64,000 bases of DNA, taken from positions 531,462-595,461 of the forward strand of contig NVSG01000002.1 in assembly GCA_002401155.1 (NCBI GenBank), written 5' to 3'. Shown here piece by piece: positions 9,824 through 18,984 of the stretch. A program made the position numbers and the translations under genes. The DNA is from Hyphomicrobiales bacterium. Its GTDB lineage: Bacteria; Pseudomonadota; Alphaproteobacteria; Rhizobiales; Rhizobiaceae. The notes beneath the pieces were generated by a model. That model worked only from the letters and a program-made list of their open reading frames with translations, was not told the origin of the DNA and made no database searches. Positions within the stretch are counted from its first letter, which is position 1. Every line of letters begins with the position of its first letter.

Positions 9824-11413
9824 ATGAGTGAAGACGGCAAATTGTTTATCGGTGCCAGCCGAAAAACCGATGATTCCTTTCAACAGCACGAATTTTTGAA
9901 CCTGAAACTGGCAAACCGGCACGGCCTGATCACCGGCGCTACCGGAACAGGTAAAACGGTCACCCTGCAAATCCTGACCGAGGGTTTTTCTAACGCAGGC
10001 GTCCCGGTATTCTGCGCCGATGTGAAAGGCGATTTGTCAGGGCTTGCAGTCAGGGGAGAAGACAAGGATTTCCTGACCAAACGTGCCGAAGAAATTAAAT
10101 TTGACGATTATGATTTCCAGGAATTTCCAGTCATTTTTTGGGATTTATTTGGTGAAAAAGGTCATCCTATCCGCACCACCATGACTGAGATGGGGCCATT
10201 ATTGCTGTCGCGGCTGATGGATCTCAACGATACGCAGGAGGGTGTCCTGAATATTGCTTTCAAGATTGCTGATGATGAAGGTCTGGCGCTGCTTGATATG
10301 AAAGATATTCGTGCGCTCCTCTTTGAAATGGGCGAACGCGCTTCGGAAATTTCATCCACATACGGTTATGTCAGCAAATCCTCGATCGGCGCGATCCTGC
10401 GCCAGCTTCTTGTTCTGGAACAACAGGGCGGCGACAAATTCTTCGGAGAACCAGCCCTGCAAATAGCCGATATCATGCGCACCACCCGCGATGGACGCGG
10501 TGCCATCAGCATTTTAGCGGCAGACAAATTGATGAGCTCGCCAAAGCTTTATGCAACTTTCCTGCTGTGGCTGTTGTCCGAATTGTTTGAAGAACTGCCG
10601 GAAGTTGGCAATCCTGATCAGCCAAAACTGGTGTTCTTCTTTGACGAAGCGCATCTGTTGTTCAATGATGCACCAAAAATTCTGCTCCAAAAGGTAGAGC
10701 AGATGGTGAAGTTAATCCGCTCCAAGGGTGTCGGGGTTTATTTCGTAACGCAAAACCCGATGGATATTCCTGATGGCGTTCTGGCTCAGCTCGGCAACCG
10801 TCTGCAACACGCCCTTCGCGCCTATACTCCGCGCGAGCAAAAGGCTGTGAAAACGGCGGCGGACACTTTTCGCCCCAACCCAGATTTCAAGGCCAGCACC
10901 GTTATCACCCAATTGGGGATAGGCGAGGCGCTGGTTTCAACTTTGATGAAAAAAGGTGTGCCTTCTATCGTGCAACGCACGCTTGTTCGTCCGCCATCTT
11001 CGCGCCTTGGCCCGATAACCGATCGCGAGCGAAAAAATATTATGAGCGTCAGTCCTGTTGGTGCGCAATATGATAAAGCCATCGACCGGGAATCCGCCTC
11101 CGAAATTCTGCAAAAACGTGCCGCAAAATCCGCAAAACGCGAAGAAAAACAGCGTGAGCGTGAAGATCAGGAACGCGAAGAAACCGGTCGTATGAAACGT
11201 TCGCGGACAGGTTTTCAAATTCCAGGGTTTGGCTGGGATGATCGCCCCACAAGAAGCGCCAGAAAAAGAACAAAATCCACCCGCAAAAGAAGAAGCAGTG
11301 GCCGCCAGAGCGTGACAGAGGCTGCCGTCAAGTCGCTGGCCCGCTCATTGGCTTCAAGCCTCGGCAGGGCACTGGTACGGGGAATTTTGGGAAGCATTAA
11401 AAAGGGCTTCTAG
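9824..11413 (+). CDS. HerA-like DUF853 P-loop ATPase
   Basis: 529 residues; GAGGAG precedes ATG 9824. Walker A GATGTGKT at residues 38-45 and a Walker B-type LVFFFDEAH near 269-277 place it in the HerA/FtsK superfamily, DUF853 branch (YjgR-like). The C-terminal 110 residues are highly charged and Lys/Arg-rich ([14 protein letters not shown]), probably disordered and possibly nucleic-acid binding. Members are cytoplasmic and of unknown function. A hairpin follows the stop. Confidence 0.9.
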   Translation: MSEDGKLFIGASRKTDDSFQQHEFLNLKLANRHGLITGATGTGKTVTLQILTEGFSNAGVPVFCADVKGDLSGLAVRGEDKDFLTKRAEEIKFDDYDFQEFPVIFWDLFGEKGHPIRTTMTEMGPLLLSRLMDLNDTQEGVLNIAFKIADDEGLALLDMKDIRALLFEMGERASEISSTYGYVSKSSIGAILRQLLVLEQQGGDKFFGEPALQIADIMRTTRDGRGAISILAADKLMSSPKLYATFLLWLLSELFEELPEVGNPDQPKLVFFFDEAHLLFNDAPKILLQKVEQMVKLIRSKGVGVYFVTQNPMDIPDGVLAQLGNRLQHALRAYTPREQKAVKTAADTFRPNPDFKASTVITQLGIGEALVSTLMKKGVPSIVQRTLVRPPSSRLGPITDRERKNIMSVSPVGAQYDKAIDRESASEILQKRAAKSAKREEKQREREDQEREETGRMKRSRTGFQIPGFGWDDRPTRSARKRTKSTRKRRSSGRQSVTEAAVKSLARSLASSLGRALVRGILGSIKKGF

Positions 11414-11436
11414 AACAAAGCCACTCAAAGAGGAAA

Positions 11437-11457
11437 CGGGCGCTGGGAGAGCGCCCG
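11437..11457. terminator. Probable bidirectional terminator hairpin
   Basis: CGGGCGCT-GGGAG-AGCGCCCG forms an 8-bp GC-rich stem between two convergent genes (DUF853 and DUF1344). The T-tract is weak on the plus side and moderate on the minus side. Confidence 0.55.
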
Positions 11458-11471
11458 CCTCAATTTCAGAA

Positions 11472-11705
11472 CTACATGGAGTGGATTTCAGTCACCATTT
11501 TGGTGCTGTCATCATAGACAATTTTAACCTCTGCTCCGGCCTGGACACCGTCCACCGAAACACCTTCACCGATAGCAAGTGCAGTGCCGTTCTCCAGTAC
11601 GATTTTCGTCGCATCGACACTTTGAACTTTGCCTTCAACTTCGCCGGCAAAAGCTGCGCCAACGAATGCCAATGAGGCTACAAAGGTTACCAATAGAGTT
11701 TTCAT
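11472..11705 (-). CDS. DUF1344 small secreted protein
   Basis: 77 residues. ATG 11705 has AAGGAG nine bases upstream. A signal peptide (MKTLLVTFVASLAFVGAAFA) is followed by EVEGKVQSVDATKIVLENG and VSVDGVQAGAEVKIVYDD, the small beta-rich fold of DUF1344, common in Rhizobiales. Periplasmic and of unknown function. An inverted repeat lies in its upstream region. Confidence 0.85.
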   Translation of the reverse strand: MKTLLVTFVASLAFVGAAFAGEVEGKVQSVDATKIVLENGTALAIGEGVSVDGVQAGAEVKIVYDDSTKMVTEIHSM

Positions 11706-12010
11706 GGGTCGTCTCCTTAGTATAATCGACCGGCCACATTAAATTGCACAATCCGGTCGAACTGAAATAACTGCGGTGCTGCACACGTTTCTGGTGCCGC
11801 ATCACAGTTCGACGAATACCTTCTTTACGCCCCTCATAATGTGGAGGAGAGGTCATCCGTCGACAGGCAGAAGTTAGCGTTTTGGATTTGCAGTAGCAAC
11901 TCACGTTATATTAAAATATATAACTATATCAATGACTTAATTGGAACATATTCTGATTAACTTTGACAGGAATGCGGCAGACTACAGGCCATTTTGTGAT
12001 ATTGCTGCCT
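11706..12010. other. Intergenic region with a spaced inverted repeat
   Basis: No gene is supported in these 305 bases. The one structure I see is TCGACCGG (11726-11733) and CCGGTCGA (11753-11760), a perfect 8-bp inverted repeat 19 bp apart, just upstream of the DUF1344 Shine-Dalgarno sequence. It could be an operator or a leader hairpin. The rest, up to the dehalogenase stop, is AT-rich and featureless. Confidence 0.5.
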
Positions 12011-12667
12011 TTAATCCAGTAATCCATTGAGATCGGAAATGACGCGTTTTGGCGGCATGTCCTTATATTCATCGGGCTGATTGGTGCGGTTTATCCAGCA
12101 AACATCAAAGCCGAAATTGCTTGCAGCGGCAGCATCCCAACGGTTTGAGGATTGGAAACTCACCTGCGAGGGATCGATGTCATAAGCTTTCGTAATCATC
12201 GAATAGGTGGCAGAATTTGTTTTGAACACGCCTACATCATGGACGGAAAATGCATCATCCAAAACGTTACTAAGGCCAGCTGATTCTATCGCGCTATTGA
12301 GCATGTCGGGTGAGCCATTCGATAGGATGGCGGTTAGGTAACCCTGTTCCTTCAGCGCTTTCAAAACAGCGGGAACCTCTGAATAGCAATCAAGGGTTTT
12401 ATAGGCTTCAAGCAGTTGATCACGTGCATCCTGATTTACATCAGGAACAAATTCGAGAGCGAAATCCAATGCCTCGGTAGTAAGCGTCCAAAAATCTTTG
12501 TAGTTGCCCATGCCGGAGCGGGTCCACGTATATTCAAGCTGCTTGTTGCGCCAAATCTCTGACAAACGTGCAGAATTTTTTCCCACCAGTACGGCGTGGC
12601 GCGAAACTGCCGAATGCACATCAAACAATGTGCCATAGGCATCGAATACAAAAGCTTTATAAGACAT
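12011..12667 (-). CDS. Haloacid dehalogenase, type II (HAD superfamily)
   Basis: 218 residues from ATG 12667, preceded by GGGGAA; the track start 12718 adds an unlikely extension. HAD motif I FDAYGTLFD carries the nucleophilic aspartate, motif II is SNGSPDML, the lysine is in GVFK, and SSNRWDAAAASNFGFD near the C-terminus is the type II 2-haloacid dehalogenase signature. The family hydrolyses L-2-haloacids to D-2-hydroxyacids, but many chromosomal members may act on other substrates. It is divergent from sodB. Confidence 0.87.
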   Translation of the reverse strand: MSYKAFVFDAYGTLFDVHSAVSRHAVLVGKNSARLSEIWRNKQLEYTWTRSGMGNYKDFWTLTTEALDFALEFVPDVNQDARDQLLEAYKTLDCYSEVPAVLKALKEQGYLTAILSNGSPDMLNSAIESAGLSNVLDDAFSVHDVGVFKTNSATYSMITKAYDIDPSQVSFQSSNRWDAAAASNFGFDVCWINRTNQPDEYKDMPPKRVISDLNGLLD

Positions 12668-12791
12668 GGAATTCCCCTCAATTTTTCGTTCAATTACATT
12701 TATACCATTGTGCCGCAAAGCGTAACGGCTTAATTGTTAACCGACGCGGCCCACGCCGTATATTCAAGAATTTTTGAAAAGGAGAGCCATA

Positions 12792-13394
12792 ATGGCATTC
12801 GAATTGCCCGATCTTCCCTATGGATACGATGCCCTCGGCCCATATATGTCCGCTGAAACTCTAGAGTTTCACCACGATAAACATCACATGGCCTATGTGA
12901 CCAACGGCAATAATCTGCTGAAGGATTCAGGCCTTGAAGGTAAAAGCCTTGAAGATGTGGTCAAAGAAAGCTTTGGCAAAAATGCCGGTCTGTTCAACAA
13001 TGCTGGTCAGCACTATAACCACATGCACTTCTGGAACTGGATGGCACCAAATGGCGGCGGCGGAGAAAGCAAAATCCCCGGCAAGCTTTTAGATGCAATC
13101 AATTCTGATCTCGGTGGATACGATAAATTCAAAGCCGATTTCATGGCCGCAGGCGCGACACAATTTGGTTCCGGCTGGTGCTGGATTACCGTCAAAGACG
13201 GCAAATTAGAAATCGCTAAAACACCAAACGGCGAAAACCCGCTGGTACACGGTGCGACACCAATTCTGGGTTGCGATGTCTGGGAGCATTCCTATTACAT
13301 CGACTATCGCAATGCGCGGCCAAAATATCTGGAAGCCTTCGTTGATAACCTAATCAACTGGGAATACGTAGCTGAGATGTTCGACAAAGCTTAA
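12792..13394 (+). CDS. sodB: Superoxide dismutase, Fe-type by active-site residues
   Basis: Converts superoxide to hydrogen peroxide and oxygen in the cytoplasm. 200 residues from ATG 12792 with GGAGAG upstream. Metal ligands are visible: H27 in EFHHDKHH, the histidine in HYNHMHFWNW, and D and H in GCDVWEHSYYIDY. A glutamine in FNNAGQHYNH sits where Fe-type enzymes carry their active-site glutamine, so iron is favoured; cambialistic use cannot be excluded. A strong terminator follows. Confidence 0.95.
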   Translation: MAFELPDLPYGYDALGPYMSAETLEFHHDKHHMAYVTNGNNLLKDSGLEGKSLEDVVKESFGKNAGLFNNAGQHYNHMHFWNWMAPNGGGGESKIPGKLLDAINSDLGGYDKFKADFMAAGATQFGSGWCWITVKDGKLEIAKTPNGENPLVHGATPILGCDVWEHSYYIDYRNARPKYLEAFVDNLINWEYVAEMFDKA

Positions 13395-13420
13395 GTCGAA
13401 CAAATTTCGGAATAAGAATT

Positions 13421-13451
13421 AACCCCGGTCTCCATGAGGCCGGGGTTTTTT
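13421..13451 (+). terminator. Intrinsic terminator of sodB
   Basis: AACCCCGG and CCGGGGTT pair (8 bp) around a short inner CTC/GAG stem, followed by a run of T. It lies 27 bp after the stop. Confidence 0.9.
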
Positions 13452-13518
13452 GTTGCTGTGATTCTTGAAGCAAAATATTGTTTGAGTTTTGCGAAATGTG
13501 CATGTTTTCGAAGATAGC

Positions 13519-14136
13519 TTAGTCGTTGCTAAGTTTGGCATCATGGATTGAAGAAGATGAATCGCTTACATCTCTTCCGGCCAGACGATCCGGGAGGGCG
13601 AAAGCAATCACTATGAAACCAAGTCCCAGAACCAAACCGACAACATCTCCTGGCAAGTCCATCAGGCCATCGAACTTTGATCCGGGAACGGTGCCTAATG
13701 TCACCTTACCCCCGGCAATGCTATCCAGCAGACCAGATGCCTTCCACGCAGGATAAGTTACCATATAGGCCGCAGCGCCCAATAGGCCGCCAGCAATAAA
13801 GAATATGGCATCCTTACGTCCAGCAGCGGCTGCACACACGCCTGTGCCGGGGCAAAAGCCTGAAATTGCCCATCCGGTTCCCAACAACAGCCCGCCGATA
13901 AACACACCGGCATAAGCAGCTTTCACACTCATATGACCGACATCTACCAAGCCCAACATCTGCCCCGCGAACATCAACACTGCCCCGGTGCCAATCGCCA
14001 GCAAAATGGTTTTCATAAGAGCTAGATTGGTTAGGCTCAGCATTCGGCCAATCCAGTTGGGATTGGTTGCGCCAACACGGTCAAGCACGGCACCAAAGGC
14101 GCCACCAATAACAATTGCGAGTAATAACTGGCTCAT
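13519..14136 (-). CDS. YeeE/YedE-type sulfur transporter, second half (PmpB-like)
   Basis: 205 residues from ATG 14136, preceded by AAGGAGG; the track start 14262 reads into the upstream gene. A polytopic membrane protein with several hydrophobic helices and the conserved GFCPGTGVCAA loop, the cysteine-bearing motif of YeeE/YedE (TsuA-type) transporters. It pairs with the upstream gene by a four-base ATGA overlap; together they equal one full-length YeeE. The family takes up thiosulfate or other sulfur compounds. The upstream operator suggests induction by persulfide or sulfide. Confidence 0.88.
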   Translation of the reverse strand: MSQLLLAIVIGGAFGAVLDRVGATNPNWIGRMLSLTNLALMKTILLAIGTGAVLMFAGQMLGLVDVGHMSVKAAYAGVFIGGLLLGTGWAISGFCPGTGVCAAAAGRKDAIFFIAGGLLGAAAYMVTYPAWKASGLLDSIAGGKVTLGTVPGSKFDGLMDLPGDVVGLVLGLGFIVIAFALPDRLAGRDVSDSSSSIHDAKLSND

Positions 14137-14690
14137 AATCTGGCCTCCTTCTTGAACATAATGCGTGCGACCGGAATGGCCGCGAGAAAAGCTCCAGCCG
14201 CAAAGATGTAACCTGATAGGGCGCTCTGCATCATGCCGGACATCATGTGTCCAGAAGTGCACCCCCCAGCCAATCTTGCGCCGTAAAGAACAATGAACCC
14301 ACCAAGAAAGGCAACCAGATAACGGGTCATCGGGTTGTCGCCAAAGTTGGCTCGCCAGAGCGCTGGCATGGTTCGCTCTTCTCGACTTAGGCCACCACGG
14401 GCCATCGTAGAGATAAAAGCTCCCCCCATCATCGCCAACACAAAGACAAAGCTATAGTTCATCGGATTAACAACGGATTTAGCATATTTTCCTTTGGATT
14501 TTGCCAAATAGGCGTTGGTCGAAGTATATCCCTCGTCGGTTTTAGTGACCAATTCTGCATTAACAGCATTGCCAATAATCCCGTCCAAAATAACAAACTG
14601 AGTCGATACACCAATAGGTTTGACCAGTAGTACCGCAAGAAAAAACACCAACCCGAGCAAAAGCCCACCGATTTTCCAATTCAAGATCAT
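14133..14690 (-). CDS. YeeE/YedE-type sulfur transporter, first half (PmpA-like)
   Basis: 185 residues from ATG 14690. An N-terminal membrane helix, a soluble loop of about 45 residues, then further helices around the ARLAGGCTSGH motif with the conserved cysteine of the family. Split two-gene versions of this transporter are typical partners of the ArsR-type persulfide repressor BigR/SqrR. The repressor gene is not in the window. First gene of a two-gene operon. Confidence 0.88.
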   Translation of the reverse strand: MILNWKIGGLLLGLVFFLAVLLVKPIGVSTQFVILDGIIGNAVNAELVTKTDEGYTSTNAYLAKSKGKYAKSVVNPMNYSFVFVLAMMGGAFISTMARGGLSREERTMPALWRANFGDNPMTRYLVAFLGGFIVLYGARLAGGCTSGHMMSGMMQSALSGYIFAAGAFLAAIPVARIMFKKEARL

Positions 14691-14702
14691 TTTCGTACCC
14701 TT

Positions 14703-14732
14703 TCTATATATTCATGAAATTGAATATATAGA
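14703..14732. promoter_or_regulatory. BigR/SqrR-type operator palindrome
   Basis: TCTATATATTCA-N6-TGAATATATAGA is a perfect 12-bp-arm palindrome 13 bases upstream of the first transporter gene. Its core is ATTC-N8-GAAT, the consensus reported for the persulfide-responsive repressors SqrR and BigR. The target gene family fits as well. Seen directly: the palindrome. Inferred: the regulator. Confidence 0.72.
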
Positions 14733-14949
14733 TTGCTCATTTGGTTCCTTTGACCTGAATCAAATAGGCGAGATAAGTCGAATTCGCTTGGCGTATTGGG
14801 GTGAGGTTTCGTGCTTGCATCACTGGCCTGCCTCGCAGCAAGATAATCACTTGTGGTGCTTATCAACGGATCTATCTGAGTCGCAAATTGGATAATTCCC
14901 AAAACTCAAAATTATCACTTTGTCCGCATTGCCGATATTAGGTGCAGAT

Positions 14950-17046
14950 CTATTGCATCACACCAGCAGTCTTAATCGCAAAAGCATAGCTAAACGCCAC
15001 TTCTTCCAAACGCTGGAACCGTCCCGCTGAACCACCATGGCCCGCATCCATATTGGTTTTCAGTAGCACTGGATTATCATCGGTTTTGAGTTCACGTAAT
15101 TTTGCCACCCATTTTGCCGGTTCCCAATAAGTCACGCGCGGGTCGGTTAATCCGCCAATGGCAAGGATCGGCGGATAGGCCTGTGCACTCACCCTGTCAT
15201 AGGGCGAATAAGCGGCGATGGTCTCATAGTCCTCTTTGCTCTCAATCGGATTGCCCCATTCTGGCCATTCCGGCGGGGTGAGGGGGAGGGTGTCATCGAG
15301 CATTGTGGTGAGCACATCAACGAAGGGGACTTCGGCGATGATACTGGCGAATAGATCAGGCTGCATATTGGAGATGGCCCCCATCAACATGCCACCAGCG
15401 CTGCCGCCATGGGCAACGATCTTGCCTTTGGATGTGAATTTTTCCGAGATCAGATAATTGGCTGAGGATATGAAATCCTTAAACGTGTTGGTCTTGAGTT
15501 TGCGTTTCCCAGCTTCATACCACGCAAAACCCTTTTCCTTGCCGCCGCGAATATGGGCAATGGCGTAGACGAAGCCGCGATCCACCAGCGACAGGCAATT
15601 GGTGTTGAAGGCCGCAGGCATGCTCATGCCGTAGGAGCCATAGCCGTAAAGCAGGCACGGCGCGGAGCCATCAAGCGGCGTATCTTTACGATAAAGCAGG
15701 GTTACCGGTATCTGCTCGCCATCATGCGATGGGGCGAACACCCTTCTGGTGACATAGTCAGCCGCATCATGGCCGGAAGGAACTTCCTGCGTTTTGAGCA
15801 ATGTCCGCTCGCGCGTTTCCATATTAAAATCAAAAGTTTGGGAAGGGGTGGTCATCGATGAATAGGTGAAGCGGATGACATTGGTATCAAATTCATAAGC
15901 CCCCCCGAATCCAAGAGAATAAGCTTCCTCATCAAATTCAATGGAGAACTCTTCTCCGTCTTCAAGCTTGCGAACCACGATGCGGGGTAGACCATTTTCA
16001 CGCTCCAGCCAGACCAGATGGCGGGCAAAGATGCAATGATTGATAATCATGCGTCCCGGCTTGTGGGGAATAAGGTCTTGCCAATTCTCAGGGCCGGGAT
16101 TGTCCGCTGGTGCGGTAACAATCTCGAAGTCTTCAGCACCATCCTTATTGGTCAGGATATAAAGCGTGCCATTACCCTCATCAACGGAATATTCAACACC
16201 CGTTTCGCGGGCCGCGATCAGGCGCGGTTTGGTATCAGGCGCATCTGCCGGAATGAGCCAGCATTCGGATGTCTCGTGATCATGGATATCGATCATGAAG
16301 AAATTATCGGATTGGGTCTTGCCAATACCCATGAAGAAACCGGGGTCTTTTTCTTCATAAATGAGTTGGTCACCGGATTGGTTTGAACCCATTTTATGAT
16401 GGAAGATTTTCGATGGACGATGATTCTCATCTAACTTTCCGTAGAGGAATGATTCGCTATTACTGCTCCATACGCCGCCGCCGCCCGTATCTGAAAGTGT
16501 ATCGGAAAGGGCCGAGCCATCGGACATGCTCTTGAAATAGACGTCAAAATACTCTGAACCCTTGGTGTCGCATGACCAATAGAGCAATTCGTGGTTTGGC
16601 GCGTGGCCACAACCGCCAATCCTGAAATATCCTTTATCCTTGGAAGCTTCATCGCCATCGAACAGCATTTGTTGTTCACCGCCACCGGTAGGTTCGCGTA
16701 CAAAGCGGGGCTGTTCGCCGCCCTCCACATAGGAAACACCGTAGGCCCATTGTCCATCAGCCATCGGCACGGACGAATCATCTTGTTTGATGCGCCCTTT
16801 CATCTCCGCAAAAAGGTCTTCTTGCAGTGGCTTGGTATCTTCCATAAGGGCGGTTTGGTACTCATTTTCCGCCTCCAGATAATCTCGGATTTTTGCGTCC
16901 AGCACCTGCGGATCACGCATCACTTCTTGCCAGTTATCGGCACGAAGCCAGCCATAATTATCCGTGCGTTCAATACCGTGATGAGTATCCGATTTCGCAA
17001 TTTGTTCAGCAACAGGCGGGGTCAGATTGGAGGCGTCAAAAGTCAT
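14950..17046 (-). CDS. ptrB: Oligopeptidase B (S9 family serine peptidase)
   Basis: 698 residues, the usual length for oligopeptidase B. An N-terminal seven-bladed propeller is followed by the alpha/beta-hydrolase peptidase domain with AHIRGG, the catalytic serine in GGSAGGM, an aspartate in GGLTDPRV, and the catalytic histidine in DAGHGGSAGRF. Cleaves small peptides after basic residues in the cytoplasm. It lies 41 bp after msrB on the same strand, so the two probably share a transcript. Confidence 0.93.
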   Translation of the reverse strand: MTFDASNLTPPVAEQIAKSDTHHGIERTDNYGWLRADNWQEVMRDPQVLDAKIRDYLEAENEYQTALMEDTKPLQEDLFAEMKGRIKQDDSSVPMADGQWAYGVSYVEGGEQPRFVREPTGGGEQQMLFDGDEASKDKGYFRIGGCGHAPNHELLYWSCDTKGSEYFDVYFKSMSDGSALSDTLSDTGGGGVWSSNSESFLYGKLDENHRPSKIFHHKMGSNQSGDQLIYEEKDPGFFMGIGKTQSDNFFMIDIHDHETSECWLIPADAPDTKPRLIAARETGVEYSVDEGNGTLYILTNKDGAEDFEIVTAPADNPGPENWQDLIPHKPGRMIINHCIFARHLVWLERENGLPRIVVRKLEDGEEFSIEFDEEAYSLGFGGAYEFDTNVIRFTYSSMTTPSQTFDFNMETRERTLLKTQEVPSGHDAADYVTRRVFAPSHDGEQIPVTLLYRKDTPLDGSAPCLLYGYGSYGMSMPAAFNTNCLSLVDRGFVYAIAHIRGGKEKGFAWYEAGKRKLKTNTFKDFISSANYLISEKFTSKGKIVAHGGSAGGMLMGAISNMQPDLFASIIAEVPFVDVLTTMLDDTLPLTPPEWPEWGNPIESKEDYETIAAYSPYDRVSAQAYPPILAIGGLTDPRVTYWEPAKWVAKLRELKTDDNPVLLKTNMDAGHGGSAGRFQRLEEVAFSYAFAIKTAGVMQ

Positions 17047-17087
17047 TTTTGGGTCCGAAATTATTAAGGGTAAAAAGGATATGGGGT

Positions 17088-17486
17088 CTATTCGTCAGGT
17101 TTAAAGTCAAATGCATGGCCATTCATGCAATAGCGTAATCCGGTGGGCTCGGGGCCATCATCGAACACATGGCCGAGATGGGCATCACAGTCCGCACACC
17201 GTATTTCAGTGCGAACAAATATCAGCATGGAGCGGTCTTTATGCTCCGAAACAGCTCCTGGTGATGCAGGTTGAAAATAACTGGGCCAGCCAGTACCCGA
17301 ATCAAATTTTGCATCCGTACGAAATAGCTTATTTCCGCAACACACGCAGTTGAAATCACCGGGGCGCTTTTCTTCCTGATGCGGGCCTTTGAAGGGAGGC
17401 TCCGTGCCGTGATCACGCGTTACGTGATATTGTTCAGCCGTGAGCAGTTTTCTCCATTCATCGTCTGTTTTTTCGATTTTTGTCAT
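17088..17486 (-). CDS. msrB: Peptide-methionine (R)-S-oxide reductase
   Basis: Reduces methionine-R-sulfoxide in proteins using thioredoxin. 132 residues: two zinc-binding pairs (C47/C50 in CVCCG, C97/C100 in CADC), the substrate region DSGTGWPSY, and the catalytic cysteine C120 in GLRYCMN. A GAGAA sequence precedes ATG 17486. First gene of a likely msrB-ptrB operon. Confidence 0.95.
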   Translation of the reverse strand: MTKIEKTDDEWRKLLTAEQYHVTRDHGTEPPFKGPHQEEKRPGDFNCVCCGNKLFRTDAKFDSGTGWPSYFQPASPGAVSEHKDRSMLIFVRTEIRCADCDAHLGHVFDDGPEPTGLRYCMNGHAFDFKPDE

Positions 17487-17949
17487 CGCTATTCTCTAAA
17501 TGTTGCTGAAATAATTATTTGGTCGGCCAATCGTATAAGTCTGGCGGAGCAAAACAAGATAAATTTGTGGTCTCGCAACGCCAAAAAGCTTCTTGCCGGA
17601 GAAAATGCGAGAAACGTCATAAAAAACGCTTTGTTTTCAATGGATGAGGTGAAGTTTGGGTAAATATTTTTACATATTTGTTATATTCATCATCAGTTAT
17701 TGAACAAATATATCCTGTGTAGGTCGAATAAATATATTAGTATTGTGGTCAATATTTAACGGTTATGTAGGAATAATTTTACAAGTATAATATATAATAA
17801 GTTGGTAATACTAATATATCCCAAATTTTCTTGACTAAAACTTTTTTTATGTTTAGTTCAGCGTCGAAGACTCATCTGAATGGGTGAGAAATTCAAAGTT
17901 GTTTGCTAAGAGCAAACGGGGCGCATTACTATTTATAGAAAGACAAAAT
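17487..17949. other. AT-rich divergent region upstream of msrB and mucR
   Basis: 463 bases with no supported gene; the small track ORF here overlaps the msrB promoter and has no family features. From about 17650 the sequence is very AT-rich with many TA steps and short palindromes such as GTAAATATTTTTAC. MucR proteins bind such AT-rich, TA-step DNA, so autoregulation of mucR is plausible but inferred. Confidence 0.5.
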
Positions 17950-18393
17950 ATGGAAAATGAACAACCCGATTCCATCGTGGAATCAGCGGAGATGGATGTT
18001 GTGTTGGAAATGACTGCTGAAGTTGTTGCAGCCTATGTCAGTAATAATCCTGTTTCATCTCTGGAGTTGCCAAATCTGATTGGTGATATTTACGGAGCAT
18101 TTTCGAAGTTGAGCGGTCCCGACGGAGCTGCTGCCGAAAAACCAAAACCTGCTGTTTCCATCAAGAAATCTTTGAATGATGAGTATTTGATTTGCCTTGA
18201 AGACGGAAAAAAATTCAAATCACTGAAACGGCATTTGCGGTCTCATTATGATATCTCTCCTGAAGAATATCGTGAAAAATGGGGACTACCATCAGACTAT
18301 CCAATGGTTGCACCAGCTTACGCAAAAGCCCGCTCTCGCCTTGCAAGAGAAATGGGCCTTGGTCGTAAACCAGGTACAAGAATCAAAAAGTAA
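17950..18393 (+). CDS. mucR: MucR/Ros-family zinc-finger transcriptional regulator
   Basis: 147 residues from ATG 17950; the track start 17884 adds 22 residues unlike the family. The N-terminal half is the MucR oligomerisation region; the C-terminal half holds the prokaryotic zinc finger, with C82, D85, H95 and H99 in [18 protein letters not shown], then [10 protein letters not shown] and the basic tail. An Asp as second ligand is the known MucR variant of Ros. MucR acts as an H-NS-like silencer and regulator of cell-cycle, polysaccharide and virulence genes. It is upstream of the gafYZ-like pair, separated by a terminator and an AT-rich spacer. Confidence 0.93.
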   Translation: MENEQPDSIVESAEMDVVLEMTAEVVAAYVSNNPVSSLELPNLIGDIYGAFSKLSGPDGAAAEKPKPAVSIKKSLNDEYLICLEDGKKFKSLKRHLRSHYDISPEEYREKWGLPSDYPMVAPAYAKARSRLAREMGLGRKPGTRIKK

Positions 18394-18452
18394 CCGGCGG
18401 CAACACCTCCGGAACGCATCTGTTTTTACGGATGCACCAAGATGAGTAATTT

Positions 18453-18493
18453 AACCGGTGTTCGGCCATTGTGCTGAGCGCTGGTTTTTTATT
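18453..18493 (+). terminator. Intrinsic terminator of mucR
   Basis: AACCGGTGTTCGGC (18453-18466) pairs over all 14 positions, four of them G-U, with GCTGAGCGCTGGTT (18473-18486), followed by TTTTATT. Confidence 0.85.
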
Positions 18494-18944
18494 GTGCTTA
18501 AGGCAGACAATGCCGTAATCAGGGCGAGGTGGAGATTGAAATCATAAGCGGTGGAGCCGTTCGTTGATTTGATTTTTTGCCGAATGACTGCCTGTTGAAG
18601 TTTGCATTCTGCGAGAAACAGGCAGCGGCAATTTCCGTTCCGATGTTGGCCAATATCGATACCCGTTAGTCGGGAAATCAATTTGATTATCTGTCCTTTC
18701 TTGAAATTGATTCTGTCATAATTTTGGATGAAATGGTCCTGCCATTAAATAATAAAATATAGGAAAAAAAGCCGCATAATATTGTTGGTATGATTCGAAA
18801 TCATGGGGTACTTCATGTTTATGTGTATAAGTTTACGTTTCGTCACTTACAAGAATTTATGTAAATATTTGTAATGTAACAACTAATATTACGGCGGTAT
18901 AAATTTATGTGAAACTTATCCCCGAACGCTTCTTTGGTGTAGAA
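18494..18944. other. Long AT-rich leader region of gafY-like gene
   Basis: No gene is supported between the mucR terminator and the palindrome before gafY. The minus-strand track ORF 18451-18681 overlaps the terminator and looks spurious. The stretch from about 18720 is AT-rich. It contains a TAGGAAAA sequence at 18760-18767 and a TATAAA at 18898-18903 that could be a -10 element; I found no convincing -35. Confidence 0.4.
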
Positions 18945-18964
18945 AATAGGAAAAATATCCTATT
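18945..18964. promoter_or_regulatory. TAGGA/TCCTA palindrome upstream of gafY
   Basis: AATAGGA-AAAATA-TCCTATT is a perfect 7-bp-arm palindrome 20 bp before the gafY start. The same half-site, within the string AAAATAGGAAAA, recurs at the head of the GTA cluster near 30088-30099. This makes it a candidate binding site of the GTA activator or of a common repressor. Confidence 0.45.
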
Positions 18965-18984
18965 ACTTAACTAGGGAGCACAAT

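Noticed and set aside
18451-18681. 76-codon minus-strand ORF after mucR
   Set aside because: It reads through the mucR terminator, has no ribosome site and no recognisable features.
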